Notes under the pieces: generated by a model
What the model was told of the DNA's origin: nothing
What the model saw: the letters and a program-made list of their open reading frames with translations, nothing else
Databases searched by the model: none
Made by a program: the position numbers and the translations under genes
From: Laccaria trichodermophora
Lineage: Eukaryota; Basidiomycota; Agaricomycetes; Agaricales; Hydnangiaceae
Reading direction: 5' to 3'
Assembly (NCBI GenBank): GCA_018417955.1
Contig: JACTVC010000004.1
Location: 1,178,001-1,242,000, forward strand
DNA length: 64,000 nt
Shown: piece after piece, positions 12,181-22,330 of the stretch
Layout: each line of letters opens with the position of its first letter
Position numbering within the stretch: the stretch's first letter is position 1

Positions 12181-12230
12181 TCCACCTGGACTCCAGGTGG
12201 ATCCATGGAGTCCATCTGGAGTCCACATGG
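12181..12230. repeat. Two tandem palindromes (hairpin-forming)
   Basis: 12181-12201 is a perfect palindrome with 10-base arms around one central base (tccacctgga / tccaggtgga). The next 30 bases hold a second, imperfect one (tccatctgga g tccacatgga). It follows directly on the end of the ORF fragment and a poly-A run. Confidence 0.7.
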
Positions 12231-13860
12231 AATCTGTGGGGGAGAGTAAAGTCCTCTCTTTCTCTGTGAACACTACAGATTTTGTAGTGTTGTGTCTTCT
12301 ATTTTCAAACACATCAGTGTTTGATGCGTACGTGGAGTTAGCCAACATAGCTATTCTTAGCTTGGCATGATCTCACATGTTTCTTTCTATGACCCAGTTA
12401 CCGGTTTGACAGGTGGCATCATATAATGATTAATGTTTCCTGATGCGTTGATGTGCATGCATACACATTACCAATAGTCTTCGGTCTTCCATTGTTTCCG
12501 AGTTTTTTATTAAAATGCCCTGTCTTGGCTCATCTTTTCATTACAGAGGTCGGGAGACACTCCAAAGGTGTTTTCAAATGTCTTTCTTAATTGTCAAGGG
12601 GTTTTTATTATATTTCATATAATAGAATGTGTCTTTTTCTCATGTTTGTACTTGTGACGTTCAGACACATCAGTCTTTGATGCATACGTGGGAATTGCTG
12701 TACATGACTTTCTGAATGGCCACAAGCCATGCTAAGTCTTCATATGTTTACTACCTAGGCGTAGTTTAGTCTTTCAATGTTTCAGACATGCCGTTTAAGC
12801 GTCTATGTCGTCTTTTCTGTATTTCTTGTATAAGCACAAGTTTTCACAATAAATCCATTATGTATTTCTAAACCCTTTGGTAGTAATGCAATTCTTCTCC
12901 CTGCATTGGGTGTTTACTCTAGAACCTCTTTGTGCTCTATTTCATGGTAGGTGAATTTTAGATAGGATCCAAGTATAATGTCACAACACGTACTGCTGCC
13001 AGTTCCAAAGCCTTTGTCCTATTTTCAGATTCCATGCATTTGCATTTTTAGTCAACTGCACCAGGTATGCACATTGACTCTTTGTATCATTGCAATTGTA
13101 TGGAGTGTATTTATTAGAGATGACATTTATTGGTAAATCGTTAGAATCGAATTTTATATGGGTGAAATGGTTTCATCCATATCAGCGCCATCTCCCAACT
13201 TATGTTCACAGATGTTTCTTACAAATTCCCACACCCACCCATTCCAACTCCCACTTCCCTTTGTTCCTGCGCCTCTCCCACCTCATCTGCCTCGTCTTCA
13301 GATCCAAGCCCATGTTTGTGGTTCGGCACATTGCCACCTACACCGTCAACATCAGAGGACGAGTTTGTGCTCCTGTCTTCGCGGTTAAATGTTCCATCCC
13401 TGCCGAGCAGGCAGCTAGCCACTTGTCATTGCCAAGCACAATGGTTCCCCTTCAATGTCTCCATTCAATGACAGTGAATGCCTTATATCCGCTTTCCTTT
13501 TGCAACCCTTCAAAAACTCAATGCAACGGCCCATACCACTTTCCCCATCTTCTTCATTGGAAAAGTTGTTTTACGAATCCAATGAAGGCCAATCCGATTC
13601 AGAGTGGTACAACAAAGAATTCTCTGAAATCCTCACACTCCCCACTTCACCCACCACATACCAAAAACCTTCACACCCTGAATTGATGTGGGTCCCTGGT
13701 TGGTGGAAATTGCACAACGACTCGGATTGACTTTGGATTGACTTCTCAGCAACATATACACGCATGCAGGAGGAACTCATAAACAACAGTCATTTGGAGA
13801 GTGCATGACATCTAGGTCTCAAATCATTGAACTATACATACAACTTTCAAATGACTACTA
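12231..13860. other. AT-rich stretch with diverged repeats and an uncertain coding remnant
   Basis: Two diverged copies of a segment containing cacatcagt.tttgatgc.tacgtgg occur at about 12306-12420 and 12661-12780. At 13202-13471 and 13455-13733 two overlapping plus-strand frames together read like one acidic, Ser/Pro-rich protein broken by a frameshift (for example LYxSNEGQSDSEWYNKEF, then PELMWVPGWWKLHND). No family is recognised and no start is convincing, so I do not call it a gene. Confidence 0.35.
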
Positions 13861-14862
13861 TCAGCCACAGGTACGATATAAGATGCTTCCAATCTCCATG
13901 AATGAATTCCCATTGTAAGGTCCCCTGCAGTACTTTTTAGCATCGGGCCCACTGGCTGCACAATTATACTCACCCATGAAAAAGTTCAACAGCTTTGATG
14001 GGATACCTGGTGGCCCATAATCCCGCTTCCCAATTGTCTGCCCAGTCTTCACATCCACAATAGTAAACGTAAGATACTTCCCCTGTTCCAAATACAGCTG
14101 GTACTCATAAAACCCTTGGCCAGCTGCGCCGTTGGTGGTGTTGGTGTACACCCCACCACCCTGGTGCTGGGGTTGCTTGCCAGGGATGTACGAGCCGGAG
14201 TTGGTGTAGAATGTGAATTCGGCTTGGTTGTTCCCACCACTGTAGATCTCTGCGATGTTGATCTCATCGCAGTCGTGGTAGTGGCTGCTGTTGGGATCGA
14301 GGGGACCGATGATGCAGAGCTCTTCACGGAGGACAACATTGGAGTTTTTACCACTGTCTGGGGCTCCGCACATGGTAATCCAGATGCTCCTATGGTAAGG
14401 TATTCACTCAAGTTTGATATGATATTTAGAGGGAGAAAAATAGAATGGACATGTAGGGAGCGCTACTGTCATTGAACACGAAATCATAGTGAAGCTGACT
14501 TTCAGTGTTGAGGTCATTGATGTCTGATGTTGAACTGAACATCCTGTACCCGTTCAGCCCAGGCTCACTGATTCCAATTGAGTTGTCATAGCCAGGGTAG
14601 GTTTGGAAGTTGAGGAAGTTGTGGGAGACATGACGACAGCTGTCAGGGTCGAGTCTTTGCAGGAAGCTTGTGTTGCTTGTGAGGGCTTTGGCTTTGAAGG
14701 CACACATGGCGACATCAGAGGCAGCTGCACACGCTCTCAATTGTCTTAGGCCATGTGCATGCCTGGTGGAAGTGAGTGACATGCTGTCATAGTTCAAGTT
14801 GGAGATGAGTGTGAAGTTGAATACAGTTGGGCAAATGCCCAAGCTGAGAGGAGAAACTGCAT
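13861..14862 (-). CDS. Secreted 292-aa protein of unknown function
   Basis: Three exons (14862-14825, 14762-14451, 14389-13861) join in phase to 292 codons plus stop; both introns are GT-AG, 62 and 61 nt. The first exon encodes MQFLLSAWAFAQL, a short hydrophobic leader that looks like a secretion signal. A TATAAAG box lies about 50 bp upstream (14914-14920, minus strand), which supports this start over the longer open frame beginning at 14938. The mature part is rich in Asn, Ser, Gly and Tyr, with paired cysteines (LRACAAAS, MCAFKAK, ELCIIGP, HDCDEIN, YNCAASG, KYCRGPY, YRTCG). The C-terminal half has a beta-rich look (YEYQLYLEQGKYLTFTIVD). I do not recognise a domain; a small secreted cysteine-containing protein is the safest description. 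Confidence 0.65.
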
Positions 14863-14913
14863 TGTTCAGTGGGAGTGCTGATTTTTGGTGATTATTCAAC
14901 AAAACAAGTGTAC

Positions 14914-14920
14914 CTTTATA
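14914..14920 (-). promoter_or_regulatory. TATA box of the secreted-protein gene
   Basis: On the minus strand the heptamer reads TATAAAG and lies about 52 bases before the ATG at 14862. It favours transcription starting just upstream of that ATG. Confidence 0.45.
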
Positions 14921-15506
14921 TCCTGACCACAGCTGCATACTATGGCCGACATCCTACCATGGGCACTAGAGTGCCAGCCCCTCGAGTCCTTAGAACCACC
15001 TTAGTGCAACCACTTTGAATGGCCCCCAGATGAGTTGGTCTATTTTTATATCTGACCACATGAACACGTGCCTGTTATTTATTCTGACCTTTTCCAACTC
15101 ATCCTCCTTGCTTTCATCTTTCTCATTCCTCGGCAACTTATCCTCTTCATTGGATTTGCTCAATGTTCTAGCCCATTGTTCTGGTCTCCACACCATTATC
15201 ATTTTGGCTTGCCATACAACTTTCATTGACAACTCCCCACATTTAACACACAGGAAGTGTGTTATAGCTGTAAAGTGTTATTCACAGGAATTAGTACTTT
15301 ATCTGCACCTCAAGATACAGAAACTGAACTGAGTAATTGAAGATTTTGTTTCTTCTCAGTGTATACATAACTCAATCATAGAGATGTTAGAGAAATCATA
15401 GGTACAGAGGATGTATCAACTACTAAGGGGAATGGAGATGAACAAGAAGAAATAGAGCAAATAACGACACATACAAAATTTGACATTTTGCAAAGAAACA
15501 GGATCA

Positions 15507-18500
15507 TTAAAATTTGGATAGCTCTGTATCTTTCTATACATTTTGGAGATGAATATTCAGTGAGCATTGACAGCAAGAAACAAAGCATACCCTCTAAAAA
15601 TTGGGAAATTTTATGACACCAAAGATTCCAAGATGATATAAAATAGAGTTGACTTGCCCACTATATATCTGAAATAAGTGACCAAGTTTAGTAATGTTAA
15701 GAAATACATACTTTCTAAAAGAAAGAATGGTTGAAAGGAGAGGGTGCTAGAATCTGGAAAACATACAAGCTACAACACATCAGCATTGTTGTGTAACAGG
15801 AAATCAAAACATACAATCTGAGTTTAAAAAAAGCACAGATCAGGGTGATGGAAATGAGAATAATGAGTAACCTACATCCTGAAGAAAGGAAACACAAAGA
15901 TGTCATAAAATTGGTCCACAGGGTGCTGAAATTTAACTAACATCCTGGAAGATATTGATTGGGGATTAATCATCTGATCAAAAATAATGTTTAAAAACAT
16001 GTAGATTGAAAAGTGAAAGCTACCAAATAACACTCACAAGATATAGAGTGCAGACATACTTTCTATAAATGAAAAGAATGAGTACAAGAACAAAGTGGGT
16101 AGAATAGATCAGGATAAGAATATAAGCAACTCACCAGCTAAAAAGGACATGTCAAAAATGGGTTGCTCAAAAAATATACAGTGAAGAACAAATAACTTAC
16201 ATACTAAAAAAGATGAAGACAGATATGTGTGATAAGAGTAATTCATGACCAAAAGCAAAGCAGCTTACCCCCTAAGAAAGATGAACCAAAATATATGTTA
16301 CCACAAGAGTGCACATTAAAACACAGGCCAACTCACTTCCTGAAAGAAAGACAGGCCACAGTCTGTGTCACCAGAAGAGTGCACATTAGAAACCAGGCCA
16401 ACTCACCCACTGAAACAAAACAGGCCACAATGTCACCAGAAGAGTGCACACTAAAAACCAGGCCAACTCACCCACTGAAACAAGACAAGCCACAGTGTGT
16501 CACCAGAAGAGTGCACATTAAAAACTAGGCCAACTCACCTGCTAGAACAAGGCAGGCCACAGTCTGTATCACCAGAAGAGTGCACATTAAAAACCAGGCC
16601 AACTCACTGGCTGAAACAAGACAGGCAACTGTATCACCAGAAGAGTGCACATTAAAACTAGGCCAACTCACCAACTGAAACAAGACAGACCACAGTCTGT
16701 GTCACCAGAAGAGTGCATCTTAAAAACCAGGCCAATTCACATACTAAAACAAGACAGGCCACAGTCTGTGTCACCAGAAAAGTGCACATTAAAAACCAGG
16801 CCAACTCACATGCTAAAACAAGGCAGGCCACAGTCTGTGTCACCAGAAGAGTGCACATTAAAAACCAGGCCAACTCACCCACTGAAACAAGACAAGCCAC
16901 AGTGTGTCACCAGAAGAGTGCACATTAAAAACCAGGCAAACTCACATTCTGAAACAAGGCAGGCCACAGTCTGTGTCACCAGAAGAGTGCACATTAAAAA
17001 CCAGGCCAACTCACAAGCTGAAACAAGACAGCCCACAGTGTCACCACAAGAGTGCACATTAAAAACCAGGTAAACTCACATTCTGAAAGAAAGATAGGCC
17101 ACAGTCTGTGTCAGCAGAAGAGTGCACATTAAATACCAGGCCAACTCACTCTCTGTAAAAGTATGATCAGAGCATGAATCTTCAGAAGAGTGCATAGTAA
17201 AAGGAATGCTCACTCACCCCCTAAAAAACACATGGCCAGATTATGTGTTTTAGAAGTGTGCAAAACAAAATGCCAGAAAGCATACTTTCTGAAATATGTC
17301 AAAGCACATTGTGATCACCAGAACAGTGCAAGAGAAAAGGAAAGCAAGAGAATGAGTCACCAGAAGAGGGAATATTCAATAGGGAAACATCTTACCACCT
17401 AAAAATGGTAGGTTTAGCACAGAATTGAGTTTAGAACAAAAGAAATCATAATCACTTACCCACTAAAAAAATCTGTTATAGGCATACAGAGACATTGTGA
17501 ATAGACGACATCTCACCCCCTGGATTTATAAACAAGCATATTAGCTGTATAAGTAGCATCATCAACAGTTATTACTTACTTCCTGGAATAAATAGACAGC
17601 TGATGATAAGATGTGATGTATCATGCAAAATAATTGCCCACAAACTAATAAGAACAATTAGAGTATATTCAAATTTGAAGAATTTGAAGACATACAGTCT
17701 GCAAGAAAAACCACATCAAGAATAAAACTCTGCTTTGCTGGGTAATTATTTTGTTCTTACTTTCTGTGCTTTATCAACAGCAATAAAATGTTATTATGTC
17801 TTGGCTTACATTCTGTAAAACAGGTTAATATTTTATTTTGATACCTTTTAGTTACTGTTTATCACCACATACCTCCTATTCACCTTACAGATTAATTTTT
17901 GAGCAGTATCATTCTCCTGTTACTTACTGTCTGTTGGAAGATCTTGATAAATCAGTGAATATATCCCAATTATAAACTCTTACTTCATAAAAATCAATCA
18001 CTTGTTGAGATAGCTCTGTCAAATCTCTTGTAACAATTGACCCCTGTGATGTCTTGTATATGTTAGAGTGTGATGACTGTTTAAAATTGTAATTACTAAC
18101 TTGGAACAAATGGTTTGCCTTAATCATGCACTGTAACATACTTTTTCTCCCATGAATGCTAAAAGTCAGCATGGTATTACACCATGTCTTGCCCTGAAAA
18201 GTCAATAAATTCTTGATGAGAGTTACCAGAGAGGTTGCAATTGTTTCATCCACATTTAATTCTTGCTCCTGAAATCCTAAGAGAAGATGGTGTGACCATT
18301 TAAAACAAGCATATTCAAGGACATCACCCTCAAAAAAGTCTTTTGAGGGGTATTCTCCCAGATGTTTCAGACAGTGTATGGCCAGATGAAGATGTTGCAG
18401 AGGAGGATCAATGTAATATTGCTCTGATCGTGATTTGATGGTGAGAAAATCCCGGAGAGAGGTGTGATAGAGCATAATGGGCTCATCATCATTTCCAGGA

Positions 18501-19794
18501 ATATTGATAATGGACTGTACTCCCAAGAGCTCACAAACAATATCTTCATTCTGAAGATGGAGGAGAGAGCCAAGGAATGTAATAGACTTGTTGTTGTCTA
18601 GAATGATAATTGTTCCAAGAATTTTATATAACTCCAGTGTCCCAGATGCAGAGGAGAGAACTTGTTCATAAAGTGGATCCAGACCATTGACTCCAGATTC
18701 CAGCAGTTTTTGCAAGGCTTTGTGAGGCATGGGATATCCTCCAACAAATTTAATCAATGTAGTGGCAAATGCAAATGAACTGCCAGCCTTGTTTAGGAGT
18801 ACAGCAAGATCTTTGGCAGATGGCCAGGGCTTTGGTATACTCTGCATCACTCGCAAATTCTGGTCATAGATGCAGTTAAACTGTTTTTCAAAATAAACTT
18901 GGATATCCAAATGAGCATTATAGTTGGCCAAGTCCAGATGGTACAAAAGTTGAGCCCCAGAATGATCAAATTTTTTCCGAATGTGCTCCTCCACCCTGCT
19001 AGTAAGGAGTATTCGGAAAGGGAGATAGTGCCCTCCTGGAAGTGCATTGAGCAAAACATCAATGAAGGCTGCCATTTCAGCCTTATCATTACATTCATCA
19101 AGAGCATCAATAACAAGGATCTTTTGCTTTGCAAGATGAGAGAAGACTTTGAAACTGGAGAGGACTTTGGAAGTGGTGGAATGGATTGGTTCTATGATTA
19201 GCTTCTGAAATTGGTAAGCCAAAGAGACAGATGGCCCAAGAATGGCTGGCTCATCTCGAAGAGCCTTCTCAAGCAAAGGCTTGACAGCAGGAAGAGAAAG
19301 GGACATCTGATGTGCAAGAGTGGGGATCAAGCGAGATATGTGACTCCGTTCACCAGCACCTCGAAGAAAGAAGAAGCACCCTAGAAGACGACCCTTTGCG
19401 GCGTAGCGCTCAGCAATGGTTTGAGCCACTGCTGACTTGCCATAGCCAGCTGGCCCACTGAGCCAGCAGATAGCAGCTCGCTTGTCAGAGCCGTTAAGCC
19501 ACTCCTTGATCTGAGCAATGAGCTCCAGGCGTGTTCCTGGATCACATCGAGCAACGTGACCCGCGCGAGTATGGGTAGCATTACTGACGGGCCTAAGCAA
19601 GCCCGGAAGACCTAGATGCCATGAACCATCTGATAGTATTGGAAAATTCATACTAAACCTGACATACCTGCAGGAGTATGGGCCGGAGAGCCATGAAGAA
19701 CGACGTCGCGGCCGGCGTTAATGACCTGTGCGCTTCCAGATATGGTGGTTCCGATAGCGTTTTGCAGGAGGGCGGTTGATGAAGAAGGTTCCAT
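15507..19794 (-). CDS. NACHT NLR with a tail encoded by a one-codon microexon array
   Basis: Exon 1 is 19794-19668; its product has VINAGRDVVLHG, like the short N-terminal segment of agaric NACHT proteins. Exon 2 is about 19629-17984 (an alternative acceptor at 19611 keeps the frame). It encodes the NACHT ATPase: Walker A GPAGYGKSA, Walker B KILVIDALDEC and the RILLTSR motif, then a helical region. Exon 2 ends GAA before GTAAGA. From there I see 35 units with exactly three bases between an AG acceptor and a GT donor, all phase 0, then a terminal exon 15533-15507 encoding KDTELSKF and TAA. Predicted length is 634 aa (591 + 35 + 8). Without the array the protein would read 12 residues past the donor at 17983 and stop at the TAA at 17924, which is itself part of another donor (GTAAGT). 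NLRs of this type are thought to act in non-self recognition; their C-terminal repeats are the sensor. Start could also be 19854. Confidence 0.75.
15591..17930 (-). repeat. Array of 35 intron / 3-nt exon units
   Basis: Low coordinate and minus-strand triplet of each unit: 17928 ACA, 17873 GAG, 17810 AAT, 17761 AAA, 17696 ACT, 17642 TTT, 17580 GAA, 17517 GGG, 17460 TGG, 17396 GTG, 17286 AAA, 17218 GGG, 17150 AGA, 17080 AAT, 17015 CTT, 16946 AAT, 16879 TGG, 16810 CAT, 16741 TAT, 16672 TTG, 16608 CCA, 16539 CAG, 16472 TGG, 16407 TGG, 16337 GAA, 16269 GGG, 16201 TAT, 16135 CTG, 16060 AAA, 15942 GAT, 15876 GAT, 15815 ATT, 15767 CTT, 15712 AAA, 15591 AGG. Spacers run 45-72 nt except three of 107, 115 and 118 nt. 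Each starts GTRAGT-like and ends YAG. Between about 16337 and 17150 they are near-identical copies of one sequence that includes a GTGAC branch-like site; outside this core they diverge. Confidence 0.8.
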
Positions 19795-19854
19795 GAGTGA
19801 AATGACGTGTCGTAATATGGAGACTAGAAAAGTTTGAAGGGCTGAAGACGTCAA

Positions 19855-20287
19855 TAGGTTGGGCGGTATCGTCGTGGTTGCGGTCAGATCAATCGGAGAT
19901 GAGTTGTGAGAATTCGTTGTCGGAATTCCAATCGGTGACGAAACTCACCGTTCCAAAAATGTGCTCTCACCAACGTCAACTCGCACTAAGTACTGAGCCA
20001 ACTCTTGCGACCAACCCCCGCAAGATTGCACTTTCACGCCAGCTCACTTGTCTTCGCACCTCTCGGCTGCGGCCAGCATTCTGGGTTGAAATCCAACATC
20101 GGTTCACAATTTCAGGGAACAGCCAGTTCGATCACAATTTTTGTAAGCCTCATCACTATAACCCTCTGAATCGTATCTAACAGTTTGAATAGAAGCCCAC
20201 CTCTCTGTCAGAAAACAATGACCATAACTCGCTGCCGACCCTCCCGCGACCAAAAACGAACCTTGCGAAGTGAAATGAAACGAAACG
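19855..20287. other. Upstream region of the NLR gene
   Basis: No coding region is supported. The stretch is of mixed composition and presumably contains the promoter of the minus-strand NLR gene. I saw no clear TATA box. Confidence 0.35.
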
Positions 20288-22330
20288 ATGGGTGAGAAGC
20301 CTAATCAAAATCGAGCACCAACAGAAAATCCCTGTTATCGACATCCACCCCACTCCCCATTAACAGCTGTCCAAACCCAGCCCCGTCTCACCTGCCTCCC
20401 TCTCCCTACTCCCCTCGTCGAGATCTTCCTCTTTCTCTGGCGCAAAACACGCGAGGAAGGCGAAGCACCATCCAGAACTACCCTCCACCCCCATCTCCGT
20501 CCTCATTCAATCCTAGACGTTCATCGTTCAACGTTCAGCGCCCACCTCTTCCTCCATCAACATTCCTCCAGCGATGGCTCAAGCGCTCAACCCTTCCCTT
20601 CCCTAACCCAATCTCGGCCCTAGCTCGCCTCTCGTGTACCCCAACATCCTCTGGAGACACCTGCCGTGCCCTGGCATCCGCGCGGCTTGCGTTTCTCAGG
20701 CACACACTAGATCCCTTTATTAGCCATCTTTTCACGGATTGGAACGTCGACGAGCCTCGGACTTGGATGGTTTTTGGTTGTACATGACGGGCTGGGAATG
20801 GAGAGTCACGATCGTGTAGCCGATGATATTACGCCCTCTCAGATCTTTTCGAGCTGGAGTGGATCCGCAATGCAAATGCACTGAAGAGGCACTGCGAGGC
20901 GACATCCGGCTTATCACCCTCCTCAAGCCCGAACTCGATGCCAGAGTCGAATTGGAGCTCCTTGAGACTTGTCACAATTTGTGAAGAACGTGAACGAAGA
21001 GGCGCGGCGAGGCTTGAATTTTTTTTTCTCTTGTTGGTGGGCAGGAGACGTAAGAAGGCAATCTCAATGGTCCCACGGACATCTACGTCCCCACGAATGG
21101 ATGTCGATCCCTCAAGCCCAGCAGATCGTAGCAGTAAAGTCTCGCCTACCACAATCCACGCCAACCCGTCTCCCCTTCTCCTCCCACCCACGCTGCCTCA
21201 TCCGCGATGTCCTACGAGTGCAGTCCGACAGTAGTTCTTGGAAATTGATCACCGTCTCTCCGGGTACCTCTGCCCTGGTCATACCAGCACCTTGTCAGTC
21301 GTTTTGCTGGGACGCACGCGTACGAGAACGTCGACCTCTAGCTCTACATACTCTCTTGTCCAATATTAGCCGTCCATCTGCTCTCTCGATATCCAAGGAA
21401 GCTTCTCCCGCCTATAGTCACGAGAAGGTGCGCACTCTCCGTACCCAACCTTTTAACTGCCTCTCATGACCCAATTGACGGTGTAGCAGCTCACTACGTA
21501 CACCTTGCAAAAGCTTTTCGCAAATTCAAACGACTCTTTCACCCGATTCCACCGCAACAATGGCCCATTTCGGCGGAGCTGGTTTCCTCTGTGCGGCTAA
21601 AGATGCCGATTGGGCTGAGGTTTTGACAATGAACTTTGCTGGGAGGCTGATCTTCGTCAAGGTCTTGCCGTCATCCCATAGGAGGGGAAAGTAATTTGAA
21701 GACACTTTCCTCACTTAGAGTCAAGAAAAGGTGTGAATATTTTCTATATCTTTTGACTCGCCTGGATGGCTCATACCGTTCTCCTTTTCTCATAGAATCC
21801 AGGCAACACCTTCGCTGATTTTTACCTGAAGGATGGGAAGGGTTACGGACGTTATCGAGCGGCTGCTCGCAAACGACTCCGTCTTTCCCTTCACAGGACA
21901 CCGCAACACTATCACCAACACCGTCATCCACCAAGTGTCTACAAACGACTCTCTCGCAGCACTTCGAATTCTGTTCAAAACAAACACACCTTCATGACCC
22001 CAGGCACCCATACAACACCCTGCCGATATGCCATACAGCGCTAATACCGTGGACGGCGGAGGAGAGGGATAATGCGGAGTATTTATGGGGTATGGAGGTC
22101 TTGAGTTAGGTGCATGTAAAGCTGCTCATCGCCGCCAAACATGGCACCTACCCTCGTGTCCCACTTTCGCCTTCTTTCCCGTTTGGAGAGCCATTCTACG
22201 AACCCGGAAATGACAAGGGCGAATTGGATTTAGATCAGGCCACAGACTCGCAAGCTCTCTCAGTCTGATCCTGTCCCCCATCGCCAACCCTTCTAGCCTG
22301 GAACCTCTCATCAGCCATACTCAAAACCAC
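20288..22330 (+). pseudogene. Decayed gene of unknown family
   Basis: Short open pieces in changing frames read as remnants of one or more proteins: VEIFLFLWRKTREEGEAPSR near 20398, RLAFLRHTLDPFISHLFTDW near 20685, SWKLITVSPGTSALV near 21235, FPFTGHRNTITNTVIHQV near 21885 and FPFGEPFYEPGNDKGELDLD near 22170. Frames shift every 100-300 bases and no continuous set of exons could be built. The beginning could be an F-box-like host protein, but I cannot support a family. The part around 20935-21190 has an inverted copy at 23410-23720. Confidence 0.35.

Noticed and set aside
14426..14938. A longer start (14938) for the secreted-protein gene
   Set aside because: The TATA box falls inside this reading. 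The start at 14862 with a 62-nt intron gives a hydrophobic leader and an in-phase 292-codon gene.
16645..17073. A 142-codon repetitive plus-strand frame (IKTRPTHQLKQ-type repeats) over the array
   Set aside because: It is open only because many units are multiples of three long. It breaks where unit length changes, has no start context and ignores the splice-site pattern on the other strand.
16290..17200. CRISPR-like array
   Set aside because: The variable part is only three bases and lies exactly between splice signals. The host is eukaryotic and no cas genes are present.
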